Origin: Winogradskyella vincentii
GTDB taxonomy: Bacteria > Bacteroidota > Bacteroidia > Flavobacteriales > Flavobacteriaceae
Length of the DNA stretch: 64,000 bases
Assembly (NCBI RefSeq): GCF_020166345.1
Contig: NZ_JAIUJS010000002.1
Coordinates: 538,904-602,903 of the forward strand
Direction of reading: 5' to 3'
Positions 39,101 through 47,097 of this stretch are shown in pieces. The position numbers and the translations under genes are program-made. The notes beneath the pieces were generated by a model. It was not told the origin of the DNA, searched no databases, and worked only from the letters and a program-made list of their open reading frames with translations. Numbering within the stretch: the stretch's first letter is position 1; each line of letters starts with the position of its first letter.

Positions 39101-40455
39101 TTCAATTTGGGTATTCTGAAAATAATGGTACGTATTTACCAGGATATTTACCTACACCTGGTTTTATAGGTACTTTAAGGCCAACATGGGATTATACATT
39201 CGGAAGCCAAAGAGATATTAGAGGAATTGTTGCAGAAAGTGGTTGGTTAACAATATTCCCAGAATTTAATCAACAGTATACGGAGGTTACCAACAAGACC
39301 TTAGATTATTCTATGAATCTAGAACCAATGAGAGATTTAAAAATAGATTTAATTGGTAATAGAACATATGCAGAGAATATTAATGAAACTTTTAGAGCGT
39401 TAGATCTTAATGGCGATGGTTTAAGTGATCAGTACGAGGACTTAATAACCAATTCCTTCGGAAATTTTAATATATCTACCGCACTTATTAAAACTGCTTT
39501 TAGCACAAGTGACGAATTTGAATCTAAAACCTTTGATGATTTTAGAGCAAATAGGCTTGTTATTGCAAATAGATTAGCGAGGGTGTTTTATGGTACAAAT
39601 ACCTTTGCAACAGATGCGGAAGGTTATCCTCTTGGTTTTGGTAAAAACAGTCAAAGGGTACTACTACCTGCGTTTTTATCTGCATATCAAGGTTCAGATC
39701 CAGAAAGCATAAGTACTAGTGCATTTAGAGATGTGCCAATACCAAATTGGACGCTAAAGTATACTGGATTAATGAAAATCCCTTGGTTTAAAAAAACCTT
39801 CAGAAGATTCTCAGTTCAGCATGGTTATAGATCTAGATATACCATAAACCAATTTAGAACCAATTTAGATTTAGACACAGATGAGTTTAATGAAGGTCAG
39901 CCTTACGACCAGCAGCCAGATAGTGTTTTAGATCAATCAGGAAACTTTAAGAACGGGACTCTATATAGTAACATTAACCTTGAAGAACAATTTAGTCCAC
40001 TAATAAGATTAGAGTTTGAAATGAAAAATTCTATAAAGGTTCTAGCCGAGATTAAGAAGGACAGATTACTGTCACTTAGTTTTGATAATAATTTATTGAC
40101 TGAGATACAAGGTGAAGAGTATACACTCGGATTAGGATATAGAATTAAGGATTTGAGAATTAGATCTAAACTGGCGGGAGCCAAGCAAATTATTAAGAGT
40201 GATCTAAATATGCGAGCCGATATATCCGTACGAGATAACAAGACAATTATCAGATATTTAGATTTAGAAAACAATCAGGTAACTGCGGGTCAAACCATTT
40301 GGGGAGCCAAGTTTACCGCAGATTATGCATTCAGTAAAAACTTAACAGGTATTTTCTATTTTGATTATACGTTCTCTGATTTTGCTATATCAACGTCCTT
40401 CCCACAGACTTCTTTAAGATCAGGTATTACCTTACGTTATAATTTTGGTAATTAA
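33199..40455 (+). CDS. sprA: SprA, type IX secretion system outer-membrane translocon
   Basis: 2418 residues, matching SprA of gliding flavobacteria. A signal peptide (hydrophobic core LLCFLVLMLFGGLVYG, cut before QEP) is followed by several thousand bases of beta-rich sequence and the C-terminal beta-barrel ending in SGITLRYNFGN with an aromatic-type terminus. Family knowledge: SprA (Sov in Porphyromonas) is the giant 36-strand barrel that exports type IX cargo such as gliding adhesins. The start is a TTG four bases after ruvA; it is preferred because it precedes the signal peptide and no ATG lies between. Neighbours ruvA, gcvH, vanZ-like, tonB-like and remB match the conserved locus. Confidence 0.94.
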   Translation: MNKTNYNQHFNSIRLLCFLVLMLFGGLVYGQEPEQQQDSTKTTFAFGKLNMPNPNSIVAKYTYDPILDRYIYTEKIGNFNTNYPLILTPEEFQKLVLQEKLKEYYKQMADAAAGQKDGTEEGQKNLLPEFYVNSGLFETIFGGNTINVVPQGSVEVDLGVLFSRQDNPAFSPRNRTNFTFDFDQRISLSLLGKVGTRLQVTANYDTESTFDFQNLVKLEYTPTEDDIIRKIEVGNVNMPLNSSLITGAQSLFGVKTELQFGKTTVTAVFSEQQSQSRSVVAQGGGTVEEFEFFARDYDENRHFFLAHYFRDNYDKALLQYPFIDNQGLQITRVEVWVTNRNNQTDNVRNVVAFQDLGESQVDNIGLNPIPGGFINNPSELPRNENNDFDPTNIGGPGSLLNDNVRDITVVETGINIPANEGFDFGKLEAAKKLQEGQDYVLNSELGYISLNQRLLNDEVLAVAFQYTIGGEVYQVGEFANDGVDATTVDTGGPNEVINNQSLILKMLKSAVTVVDLPIWDLMMKNIYDTGAFQLSQEDFRLNIFYTEASPVNYIRPVEINGVEVPFPPFDNNTPFTGDDTEISETPLIRLFHLDRLNFNNDPQERGDGFFDYVPGLTVLTQNGKIIFTKSEPFGRYLFDVLDDDDNPNNNDTDYEQDVYTNPNQEKYVYDLLYKSTKTEALDDAEKNKFQIKGRFKSSGAGGGIPIGAFNVPRGSVRVTAGGRLLVEGIDYTVNYQLGRVEILDEALKASNTPINVDVENNAVFGQQTRRFTGINVEHQFNENFVLGATLLNLNERPITQKANYNAEPINNTIFGMNGNFSTEVPFLTRLANKLPNIDTDVPSNLSVRGEFAYLLPGAPKGADFNGEATAYIDDFEGTQGAIDLLSPLSWFLASRPKELPANVPGDDDPGIENGFGRAFLNWYTIDPIFYSSQRPGGITDDDVSNLYTRRVFIEEIFPEVDIVQGQTSVINTLDLSYYPSERGPYNFDPSATNDVINPNDSWAGITRQITSTDFEQANVEYIEFWVQDPFLDNPSSQGGKLFVNLGNISEDVLKDGKKQYENGLPEDGDVSLLNPTTFGGVVPQNQSLIYTFATTGQERTNQDVGYDGYDDTEEVIQFGAQFGEDPAKDNYTYYLNTEGDIFERYKRYNGQEGNTPDIFTDTNRGSTTQPDVEDINRDNTMNTIDSYFEYEVDINPTALNINNPQINDTKVRTVTLPNGQERTVTWYQFRLPINEPTNAIGGIRDIRSVRFARLYLREFTENTVLRFATLDLVRSDWRRYTLDLDNDSTNNSADAEFNVAIVGVQENDGDYVIPPGVRREELNNNNNIIRQNEQSLVLQACELEPEDSKGVFKNINVDMRQYKKLRMFLHAEAQEGQTLQEGELIAFIRMGNDFTDNFYQIEVPLLPTELAESSLTDKERIWPEVNEINMPLSILQDIKSKGIFDQSLANENPTFYDVIDGVLNETSVDEFAPLPTGQQRVAIKGNPNFGDIRVLMVGLKNSGNTGMNACGEVWFNELRMSDLENEGGWAAVVSMDSNIADFADISATARRSTVGFGGIEQNPNERSREDVKQYDVVTNVQLGQLLPKEWGIQLPFNYAQSEEIITPQFDEYYRDIELDTQLSNTTDKDSILKVNENYTKRKSINFIGVRKQKMGDGKRHFYDVENLTFNYSYNKVEHRDFEIENSLDQNIRAGVNYNYAFEPAKIEPFKKNDSLFTGKYWKILKDFNVNLLPSSISVNTDINRQFSKQKFREVELGGDNIGIEELFRRNYTFDFQYAINYNLTDALSLNFTAANTNIVRNYFIDDRINGRQDPELDVWDGFFDFGDPNLQTQQLQVNYEIPLYKIPVLSFLRATYAYSGAFQWQKGSDLNEGLVLDGQTYNLGHSIQNSNTHNLNTTLNMETFYKTIGLVRKGNQRGGGRNTAVKRRTAPTPNAAQDNNATNTAKKGSAGQKAYNTLVDIVTMVKRIQFGYSENNGTYLPGYLPTPGFIGTLRPTWDYTFGSQRDIRGIVAESGWLTIFPEFNQQYTEVTNKTLDYSMNLEPMRDLKIDLIGNRTYAENINETFRALDLNGDGLSDQYEDLITNSFGNFNISTALIKTAFSTSDEFESKTFDDFRANRLVIANRLARVFYGTNTFATDAEGYPLGFGKNSQRVLLPAFLSAYQGSDPESISTSAFRDVPIPNWTLKYTGLMKIPWFKKTFRRFSVQHGYRSRYTINQFRTNLDLDTDEFNEGQPYDQQPDSVLDQSGNFKNGTLYSNINLEEQFSPLIRLEFEMKNSIKVLAEIKKDRLLSLSFDNNLLTEIQGEEYTLGLGYRIKDLRIRSKLAGAKQIIKSDLNMRADISVRDNKTIIRYLDLENNQVTAGQTIWGAKFTADYAFSKNLTGIFYFDYTFSDFAISTSFPQTSLRSGITLRYNFGN

Positions 40456-40456
40456 T

Positions 40457-40488
40457 TTTGAATTGAAGCAATTAAAAAATTATTTTTG
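40457..40488 (+). promoter_or_regulatory. promoter of gcvH
   Basis: TTTG (40457-40460), a 20-base spacer, then TATTTTTG (40481-40488). The leader to the gcvH ATG at 40516 would be about 20 bases. Confidence 0.55.
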
Positions 40489-40515
40489 TTTCACTAATTT
40501 ATTACAACATTAAAG

Positions 40516-40896
40516 ATGAACATACCATCAGAATTAAAGTACACCAAAGATCACGAATGGATTAAAATAGAAGGTGATGTAGCAACAGTAGGAATTACAG
40601 ATTTTGCACAAGGAGAATTGGGAGATATAGTTTACGTTGAGGTAGACACCCTTGATGAGACATTAGATGCCGAAGAGGTTTTTGGCACTGTAGAGGCTGT
40701 AAAAACAGTTTCTGATTTATTCTTACCACTTTCTGGTGAAATAATTGAATTCAATGAAGGATTAGAAGATGAACCTGAAAAGGTGAACTCAGATCCTTAT
40801 GGAGATGGTTGGATGATTAAGCTTAAAATTAGTGACGAATCTCAAATAGAAAGCTTATTATCTGCAGATGCTTATAAGGAACTAATTAGTGCTTAA
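40516..40896 (+). CDS. gcvH: glycine cleavage system H protein
   Basis: 126 residues, standard length. The lipoyl domain starts [20 protein letters not shown]. The lipoylated lysine is K63 in [15 protein letters not shown]. It shuttles the aminomethyl group between the P, T and L proteins, whose genes are not nearby. The next gene starts within its last codons (8-base overlap). Confidence 0.96.
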   Translation: MNIPSELKYTKDHEWIKIEGDVATVGITDFAQGELGDIVYVEVDTLDETLDAEEVFGTVEAVKTVSDLFLPLSGEIIEFNEGLEDEPEKVNSDPYGDGWMIKLKISDESQIESLLSADAYKELISA

Positions 40897-41251
40897 AAAC
40901 CTACTTCTAGTAGCATCTATTTCTTATACAATCACATTGATTGTATTAAGCCTTATAAATATTCCAGATTTACCAGATTTAGGCTCTTCTTTTGATGATA
41001 AGATATTACATGTTGTCGCATATTTTGTTTTAGCCATATTATGGATTACCTATGTTAAACCATTAAATAAGAGAAACATTTATAGAATCGTATTAATTGC
41101 TGCCATTATCCTTGGAGCAATTTTGGAAGGGTTACAATTTGTATTAAATCCTAACAGGTCGTTTGATTTATTAGACATGTTAGCAAATGCATTAGGAGCT
41201 TTCATTGGCACACTAATTGCAGTCAGATTCACACTGTTAAAGTTAAAATAA
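40889..41251 (+). CDS. VanZ family small membrane protein
   Basis: 120 residues with four transmembrane helices (about 5-22, 37-55, 65-85, 92-115). The [17 protein letters not shown] segment and the C-terminal [19 protein letters not shown] match the VanZ-like family. The GTG start overlaps the end of gcvH by eight bases, so it is probably translationally coupled. VanZ relatives have been linked to glycopeptide resistance, but the function in flavobacteria is unknown. It is a constant member of the sprA-remB locus. Confidence 0.85.
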   Translation: MLKNLLLVASISYTITLIVLSLINIPDLPDLGSSFDDKILHVVAYFVLAILWITYVKPLNKRNIYRIVLIAAIILGAILEGLQFVLNPNRSFDLLDMLANALGAFIGTLIAVRFTLLKLK

Positions 41252-41314
41252 ATGAAAGCCTTGCTTTTTTTACTTTTTATTAATTAAATTAGCGATGTTA
41301 TAAAACCCAGTATT

Positions 41315-42043
41315 ATGGAACCTAAAAAGAATCCAAAATCCGATGTAAGCCGTAATAGCTCAATTTATTTTGCTGTTGGTCTTGCCTTAATGTTAGCAAT
41401 CACTTACATGTCTATTAACTATAAGACTTATGATAAAAGTGATATTGCTTTAGAGTCATTAAATCTCGATGATGAGTTAGAAGAGGAAGTGCCAATTACA
41501 GAACAGATTGTTACGCCTCCACCTCCACCTCCACCTCCACCAGCAGCACCTGAAGTTATTGAGGTTGTTGAAGATGAAGAAGAAGTAGAGGAAACTGTAA
41601 TTGAATCTACAGAAACTGAAATGGAAGCTGAGATAGTTGAAGTTGAAGAAATTGAGGTAGAAGAAGTAGAAGAAGATATTGAGGTTCCGTTCTCTGTAAT
41701 TGAAAATGTACCTGTTTTCCCTGGATGTGAAAAGAAAAAGGGAAATGCAGCTAAAAAGAAGTGCATGTCAGAGAAGGTTGCAAAGTTTGTAAACAAAAAA
41801 TTTAATACTGAGTTAGCCAGTGATCTGGGATTACCTGCTGGTAGAAAACGAATTTTTGTTTCATTTAAAATTGATAAGTCTGGTAATATTGTTGGTGTAG
41901 GAGCTCGTGGTCCTCACCCAGGTTTAGAAAGAGAAGCTAAGCGTGTAATTAGTTTACTTCCAAAAATGAAGCCAGGTAAGCAAAGAGGTAAAGCGGTAAT
42001 TGTACCTTATTCTTTACCAATTGTATTCCAAGTACAAGACTAG
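41315..42043 (+). CDS. TonB-like energy transducer with acidic spacer
   Basis: 242 residues. One N-terminal transmembrane helix (about 17-34), a run of nine prolines (68-76), then an unusual acidic Glu/Val spacer (about 79-124) in place of the usual Pro-Lys arm. The C-terminal domain starts at VPVFPGCEKK, has cysteines 138 and 150, and ends with the TonB-C pattern ISLLPKMKPGKQRGKAV and PYSLPIVFQ. It should span the periplasm and touch an outer-membrane partner. A paralogue (42158) and RemB (43063) follow and share the same terminal domain. A terminator ends the gene. Confidence 0.85.
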   Translation: MEPKKNPKSDVSRNSSIYFAVGLALMLAITYMSINYKTYDKSDIALESLNLDDELEEEVPITEQIVTPPPPPPPPPAAPEVIEVVEDEEEVEETVIESTETEMEAEIVEVEEIEVEEVEEDIEVPFSVIENVPVFPGCEKKKGNAAKKKCMSEKVAKFVNKKFNTELASDLGLPAGRKRIFVSFKIDKSGNIVGVGARGPHPGLEREAKRVISLLPKMKPGKQRGKAVIVPYSLPIVFQVQD

Positions 42044-42065
42044 AAATTAAATACAATTTCATATA

Positions 42066-42099
42066 AAAATCCCGTTCAAAATTAATTGGACGGGATTTT
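42066..42099 (+). terminator. terminator after the first tonB-like gene
   Basis: AAAATCCCGTTCAA (42066-42079) pairs with TTGGACGGGATTTT (42086-42099), one G-T wobble, 6-base loop, followed by CTTTTT. Fourteen base pairs. Confidence 0.85.
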
Positions 42100-42157
42100 C
42101 TTTTTGGTATGCTTATTGTGACTTTTTCAAAATATTAACATTTTAAATAAATATATT

Positions 42158-42955
42158 ATGAAAAACTCTAAAATAGGTTTCAGTAATGCTGGTCAGAGCA
42201 TTGCCGAAACAAAGAAGCCACGTAAGCATGATGTAAATTTACAAAAAAACACAACCCTTTATTTTCAAATAGGTTTGATACTTTGCTTGCTTGGTACTTA
42301 TGCACTTTTTGAAATGCAATTTCAAAATAAGACGTTTGTCCTGTCAAAAGAAAAACCGGTAGATCAGATTGTTTCATTAGATTATGTCAAACCATTTGAA
42401 GTTGAAGTTATTGAGGAGCAAAAGTCAAAACCACTTCCTAGTAAAACATTAAAAGATGTATATAAGGTTGTTGAAGACGATACTCCAAAAATTGAGAAAA
42501 TTGTAAATACTCCAGATACCACGCAACCAACTCCAATACCATCATCGATTTCTGATATTCCTGAGATTGATAATGACATAGAAAAAGGAGAACCCTTGGT
42601 AGAATGGGTTAATATTGAAAAAGTACCTGTTTATCCAGGTTGTGAAAAATATGATACAAATGATAAGAGAAAAAAATGTATGTCTACTAAAATATCAAAA
42701 CTTATAAATAGAAAGTTTAATCTAGATGTAGGTTCTGAGTATGGTATATCAGGTAGACAAAGAATATTTACCCAATTTACTATTGATAAAGATGGTAATA
42801 TTACAGATATTAGAGTAAGAGGGCCTCATAATGTATTAGAAAAAGAAGCTAAAAGAGTTATCAATAAAATTCCTAAAATGGAGCCAGGGAAGCAACGTAA
42901 TGTTCCTGTGGGTGTAAGGTATACACTTCCAATTGTATATGATGCAAGAGATTAA
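42158..42955 (+). CDS. TonB-like energy transducer, paralogue
   Basis: 265 residues. A cytoplasmic tail of about 33 residues, one transmembrane helix (about 35-52), a Pro/Lys/Thr spacer, then a TonB-C domain from VPVYPGCEKY with cysteines 162 and 174 at the same spacing (CX11C) as the preceding gene. It ends INKIPKMEPGKQRNVPVGVR and TLPIVYDARD. It is clearly a paralogue of 41315-42043 but has its own terminators on both sides, so the two may be expressed separately. Confidence 0.85.
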   Translation: MKNSKIGFSNAGQSIAETKKPRKHDVNLQKNTTLYFQIGLILCLLGTYALFEMQFQNKTFVLSKEKPVDQIVSLDYVKPFEVEVIEEQKSKPLPSKTLKDVYKVVEDDTPKIEKIVNTPDTTQPTPIPSSISDIPEIDNDIEKGEPLVEWVNIEKVPVYPGCEKYDTNDKRKKCMSTKISKLINRKFNLDVGSEYGISGRQRIFTQFTIDKDGNITDIRVRGPHNVLEKEAKRVINKIPKMEPGKQRNVPVGVRYTLPIVYDARD

Positions 42956-42975
42956 TTGAGAATAATTTTAATAAG

Positions 42976-43006
42976 AAAACCGTTATTGTTTCAATAACGG
43001 TTTTTT
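42976..43006 (+). terminator. terminator after the second tonB-like gene
   Basis: AAAACCGTTATTG (42976-42988), loop TTT, CAATAACGGTTTT (42992-43004), then more T. A perfect 13-bp stem. Confidence 0.88.
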
Positions 43007-43062
43007 GTTTTAGGTGATGCCAAAAAATAAGTATCTTTCGTACAATTAACTAATCTTACTTT

Positions 43063-45168
43063 ATGAAGCGATTTTTGCTTTTTGTTTCAATCTTTCTTTC
43101 AATGTTTTGTAATGGTCAGAACATTTCAACTTATGAAAAACCTCCTGTGTTTAAAGAATGTGATTCAATTGCAGTAATTCAATTAAAATCATGCTTCAAC
43201 TATACATTGAATAAATTCATTTTTGAGAATTATAAAGTGCCTTCAATTGTAGATGAAGAATCTTATAAAGGTGATGTGAAAGTTTTATTTGAGGTTAACA
43301 AGGATGGTGACTTTAAAGTAATATATATAGATGCTATATATGACGAATTAAAACAAGAAGGGCATCGTATTTTTGAATTGCTTCCAAAAATACAACCGGC
43401 TACATATAATGGAAAACCAACCTTTGTACAATATAGTATCGATATTTCAATTCCATTGAAACAGCCAGTTATGGGTAGTATTGATGAGGGTGAGAACAAG
43501 TTATCTGCACAGGATAGTTTAAATGCTACATTATCTAATGAGTATGATAAGATCAATGCTGAAGTTAAAGCCTATGAAAAACTGGAGTATGCAAGTCAAT
43601 TGAATGTTCCATTTACACATTCTTATTACGCAAGATTTGATGATGAGATGAATGCCATAGGTACTAATAGTCATACGGCCGCGAAACCTTTTCTTTATGC
43701 AGATGTTGCCAAATATTATGATATAAAGGCAGAAAAAGAAAGTTTAGTAAAGAAGACTGACTCTTGGCTAGGTAGAAAATTGTATAACGAACATTTGGTT
43801 CAAGTCCAAGGTAAGGATTATTGGTTCACGGTAGACCCTATATTAGATTTACAGGTAGGTAAGGATACTGAAGCAGACTTTAGCTCTACTTGGAATAACA
43901 CTAGAGGTGTTTTTATTCAAGCAGGATTGGGAAAACGCTTTAATTTAACAACATCATTTTATGAGAGTCAAGGAAGGTTTGCAGATTATTTTAACCAATA
44001 TGCTGAGAGTCTAAAAGCCTTTGGCCCAGATCCGGCAATTATTCCCGGTCGAGGTATTGCAAAACGATTTAAGTCAGATTCTTATGATTATCCTGTGGCT
44101 GAAGCTTATTTATCATATACTCCTGCAGATTTTTTAAATATACAGTTTGGTCACGGCAAAAATTTTATTGGCGATGGTTATAGGTCATTGTTTCAGAGTG
44201 ATGTATCAAGTCCTTATCCATTTTTAAAATTGAATGCTAATTTTTGGAAAATTAAGTACACAAGTACTTGGATGTGGTTAAAGGATGTGCGCCCAGAGGT
44301 TACAGTAGATGGTGCTTTTTTTACAAAATACATGGCTAACCATTACTTAAGTTGGAATGTTTCCAAACGACTTAATATTGGACTGTTTGAATCTGTAATG
44401 TGGGCCGACACCAATGATAGAGGGTTTGACATTAATTATTTGAATCCTATTATATTTTTCAGGGCTATAGAATTTCAGACTGGGCAAGATGCTGGTAATG
44501 CAATTTTAGGTTTAAGCGGAAAATACAAATGGAATAACAAGGTAAATATATACGGTCAGTTTATTATAGACGAATTTTCATTAAGTGATGTAAAAGCGGG
44601 TGAAAAAAGTTGGAAGAATAAGTTTGGTTTCCAACTGGGTGCTAAGTACTTTAATGCCTTTAAAATTGATAATCTATTACTACAAGCAGAGTACAACCAA
44701 GTAAGACCTTATACCTACTCCCATAATTCTATTATTTTAAATTATGCGCATTTTAATCAACCTATGGCGCATCTTTGGGGTTCTAATTTCAGAGAATTAG
44801 TGTTAATTGGTCGTTACAATTATAAAAGATGGTTTGCAGATGCTAAGTTCGTAATTGGTCAACGTGGTTATGATTTTAATACTACTGATGACAGTTTTAA
44901 TTATGGGGGTAATATTTATGCAGATGAGGATAATCGAGTCAGCGATACAGGTATTAAAATTGGGCAGGGTAACAAAACAAATAGTTTTATGACTGAATTA
45001 CAGGCTGGTTATCTCATAAACCCAGAGACCAATTTAAAATTATTTACCAATATTATCTATAGAGATTTTAACCCAGAAGCAATTACTGCATCAACTATGG
45101 ATTCTAATACACTTTGGTTTAGTATAGGAATCCGTACAGATTTGTTTAATTGGTATAACGACTTCTAA
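43063..45168 (+). CDS. remB: gliding motility protein RemB-like outer-membrane protein with N-terminal TonB-C-like domain
   Basis: 701 residues. Signal peptide 1-18. Residues about 25-135 form a TonB-C-like domain: KPPVFKECDS, cysteines 33 and 44, FEVNKDGDFKVIYIDA, FELLPKIQPATYNGKPTFV. The rest is rich in alternating aromatic beta strands (TTSFYESQGRFADYFN, FGHGKNFIGDGYRSLF, WTWMWLKD-like segments) up to LWFSIGIRTDLFNWYNDF, consistent with an outer-membrane barrel. Size, sequence character and position downstream of sprA, gcvH and tonB-like genes match RemB of Flavobacterium, a protein needed for normal gliding on agar. The gene name rests on memory of that locus, without a search. Confidence 0.75.
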   Translation: MKRFLLFVSIFLSMFCNGQNISTYEKPPVFKECDSIAVIQLKSCFNYTLNKFIFENYKVPSIVDEESYKGDVKVLFEVNKDGDFKVIYIDAIYDELKQEGHRIFELLPKIQPATYNGKPTFVQYSIDISIPLKQPVMGSIDEGENKLSAQDSLNATLSNEYDKINAEVKAYEKLEYASQLNVPFTHSYYARFDDEMNAIGTNSHTAAKPFLYADVAKYYDIKAEKESLVKKTDSWLGRKLYNEHLVQVQGKDYWFTVDPILDLQVGKDTEADFSSTWNNTRGVFIQAGLGKRFNLTTSFYESQGRFADYFNQYAESLKAFGPDPAIIPGRGIAKRFKSDSYDYPVAEAYLSYTPADFLNIQFGHGKNFIGDGYRSLFQSDVSSPYPFLKLNANFWKIKYTSTWMWLKDVRPEVTVDGAFFTKYMANHYLSWNVSKRLNIGLFESVMWADTNDRGFDINYLNPIIFFRAIEFQTGQDAGNAILGLSGKYKWNNKVNIYGQFIIDEFSLSDVKAGEKSWKNKFGFQLGAKYFNAFKIDNLLLQAEYNQVRPYTYSHNSIILNYAHFNQPMAHLWGSNFRELVLIGRYNYKRWFADAKFVIGQRGYDFNTTDDSFNYGGNIYADEDNRVSDTGIKIGQGNKTNSFMTELQAGYLINPETNLKLFTNIIYRDFNPEAITASTMDSNTLWFSIGIRTDLFNWYNDF

Positions 45169-45171
45169 GAA

Positions 45172-46056
45172 TCAATTACTCGTTAGACTTTTATATATGG
45201 TTAATCTTATTCGTTCGCTATTTATAAAGCCTGTACCATAGCCTAATTCATCATAGTCTTCTGTTATAGACGAATCCGCTATAATCTCTTCTTCGCTTTT
45301 CCCAAGATCAATAGCATTTTTAATTCTATCTCTCAGTGATTCAAGCATATTTAAAAAACTTTTGTATTCTGTCAAATTAGATGCTTGTCCGTGGCCAGGA
45401 ATTATTTTTGTGTCTTCATTAATTAAAATCATGGCGCGTTTAACAGCCTCGATATATCCATTAATGCTACCACCAGATTTTAAATCAATATATGGATAAC
45501 GACCATTAAAGTAGGTGTCACCAGTATGAAGAACATTGCTTTGAGTAAAGTATAAAATAGAATCACCATCCGTATGTGCATTAGAAACATGAAATACTGC
45601 CACATCCTCATCATTAATAGTAATATTCAGCTTGTCGTTAAAAGTTATCACAGGAATAGTCTCCTTGCTTTTATAGGTTCCGTCTCGTTGTATACCCTTT
45701 AGTCGTTTTTTTACATTTTCGTGTGCGATTATGGTTGCACCAGCTTTTGCCATATTTTCATTTCCACCAGTATGGTCTCCATGAAAATGTGTGTTAACCA
45801 AAAAAGTTAAAGGCTTGTCACTGATTTTTTCAATAGCATCTAAGATTTTTTGAGATAATGGTGCAAATTGATCGTCAATAATGAAAATTTCTTTATTACC
45901 TACAGATAATCCAATGTTGCCGCCAGCACCCTGAAGCATATATACTTTTTCAGTCAGTTGTGTGGCCTTTATTTCAACCTTATCAAACCTTTGAGCGTTA
46001 ACGAAAAGGATAAATCCTGAAGCAAACAGTAAAAAGAATAATTTATTAGGTTTCAT
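45172..46056 (-). CDS. exported MBL-fold metallo-hydrolase
   Basis: 294 residues. Signal peptide (KLFFLLFASGFILFVNA). Metal motif HFHGDHTGG near residue 92, then the later histidines in VSNAHTDGDSI, VLHTGDTYF and IPGHGQAS. The arrangement is that of subclass-B3-like/SoxH-like periplasmic MBL proteins. It could hydrolyse lactams, lactones or thioesters; the substrate cannot be told. It is convergent with remB, with only three bases between the stops. Confidence 0.87.
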   Translation of the reverse strand: MKPNKLFFLLFASGFILFVNAQRFDKVEIKATQLTEKVYMLQGAGGNIGLSVGNKEIFIIDDQFAPLSQKILDAIEKISDKPLTFLVNTHFHGDHTGGNENMAKAGATIIAHENVKKRLKGIQRDGTYKSKETIPVITFNDKLNITINDEDVAVFHVSNAHTDGDSILYFTQSNVLHTGDTYFNGRYPYIDLKSGGSINGYIEAVKRAMILINEDTKIIPGHGQASNLTEYKSFLNMLESLRDRIKNAIDLGKSEEEIIADSSITEDYDELGYGTGFINSERIRLTIYKSLTSN

Positions 46057-46141
46057 AATGTTGGATTGAATTGATTTTGTCTAGTAAATGTAAGGATTCT
46101 TGCTTTTAGCTGAAAAGTATTATTAAAACTAAAGACTAGCG

Positions 46142-46172
46142 TTGGTCATAATTAATTTTCAAGTTATCTTTG
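46142..46172 (+). promoter_or_regulatory. promoter of the second oxidase operon
   Basis: TTGG (46142-46145), a 19-base spacer, then TATCTTTG (46165-46172). The -7 box is perfect. The leader to the cyoE start at 46204 would be about 25-30 bases. Confidence 0.5.
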
Positions 46173-46203
46173 CACACGCTAAGAATTAAGCTAAAAAATT
46201 GTT

Positions 46204-47097
46204 GTGAGTAGCGCAAAAACTTCGGTATCAACTGTTTCTGTATTTACAGATTTTAAAGAAATCACTAAAATGGGATTATCCCTTAGCGTGGTTTTTTCTT
46301 CATTGGCAGGTTACCTTCTTGGTGCTGAAACAATTAATTTAATCACACTATTGTTGTTAGCAATTGGAGGTTACTTTATGGTGGGTGCTTCTAATGCTTA
46401 TAATCAAATTATCGAAAGAGATTTAGATGCCTTAATGGATCGTACAAAAAATAGACCTATACCAGCTGGTAGAATGTCTGTGAATACAGCATTTATTATT
46501 GCTACAACTTTTACCATTTTAGGATTAATCACGTTATATGTTATTAATCCTAAGACAGCAATGTGGGGTGCAATTTCTATTTTTTTATATACAAGTGTTT
46601 ATACGCCCTTAAAGACCAAAACAGCACTGTCTGTATTTGTTGGCGCGCTACCCGGAGCAATCCCTTTTATGCTTGGTTGGGTTGCGGCAAGAAATGCGTT
46701 TGGTATTGAACCTGGGACTTTGTTTGCTATTCAGTTTTTTTGGCAGTTCCCACATTTTTGGTCAATTGGTTGGTTTTTACACGAAGATTATAAAAAAGGA
46801 GGATTTTTTATGCTACCTACCGGAAAACCAGATAAGGGTACGGCAGTACAAATTATTATGTACAGTATTTGGACCACGTTGGTTTCGATACTACCTGTTT
46901 TTGGATTTACTGGTGATTTAAAACTTTCAATTGTCGGAGCAATTATAGTTTTACTTTTAGGCTTTGTAATGATCTTTTATGCTTTTAGATTATTTAAAGA
47001 GAGGTCAATCAAAGCAGCCAAGCAATTGATGCTTTCGAGTGTATTTTATATTACTATGTTGCAAATAATATATGTGGCAGATAAATTTTTGAGTTAG
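46204..47097 (+). CDS. cyoE: protoheme IX farnesyltransferase (heme O synthase)
   Basis: 297 residues, seven to nine transmembrane helices. The UbiA-family motif NAYNQIIERDLDALMDRTKN carries the catalytic aspartates. FQFFWQFPHFWSIGW and a YKKGGFFML loop are CtaB/CyoE markers. It makes heme O from heme b for the oxidase encoded at 25179-28064. The GTG start is supported by the upstream promoter and the lack of a closer ATG. The next gene begins at the base after its stop. Confidence 0.93.
   Translation: MSSAKTSVSTVSVFTDFKEITKMGLSLSVVFSSLAGYLLGAETINLITLLLLAIGGYFMVGASNAYNQIIERDLDALMDRTKNRPIPAGRMSVNTAFIIATTFTILGLITLYVINPKTAMWGAISIFLYTSVYTPLKTKTALSVFVGALPGAIPFMLGWVAARNAFGIEPGTLFAIQFFWQFPHFWSIGWFLHEDYKKGGFFMLPTGKPDKGTAVQIIMYSIWTTLVSILPVFGFTGDLKLSIVGAIIVLLLGFVMIFYAFRLFKERSIKAAKQLMLSSVFYITMLQIIYVADKFLS

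Noticed and set aside
41428..41796. Minus-strand open frame of 122 codons with a poly-glycine run
   Set aside because: It is the reverse complement of the proline run and acidic repeat of the tonB-like gene; low-complexity coding creates long shadow frames. No homology or start signal.
46637..46921. 94-codon plus-strand frame inside cyoE
   Set aside because: Overlaps the conserved core of heme O synthase in another frame; no family resemblance.
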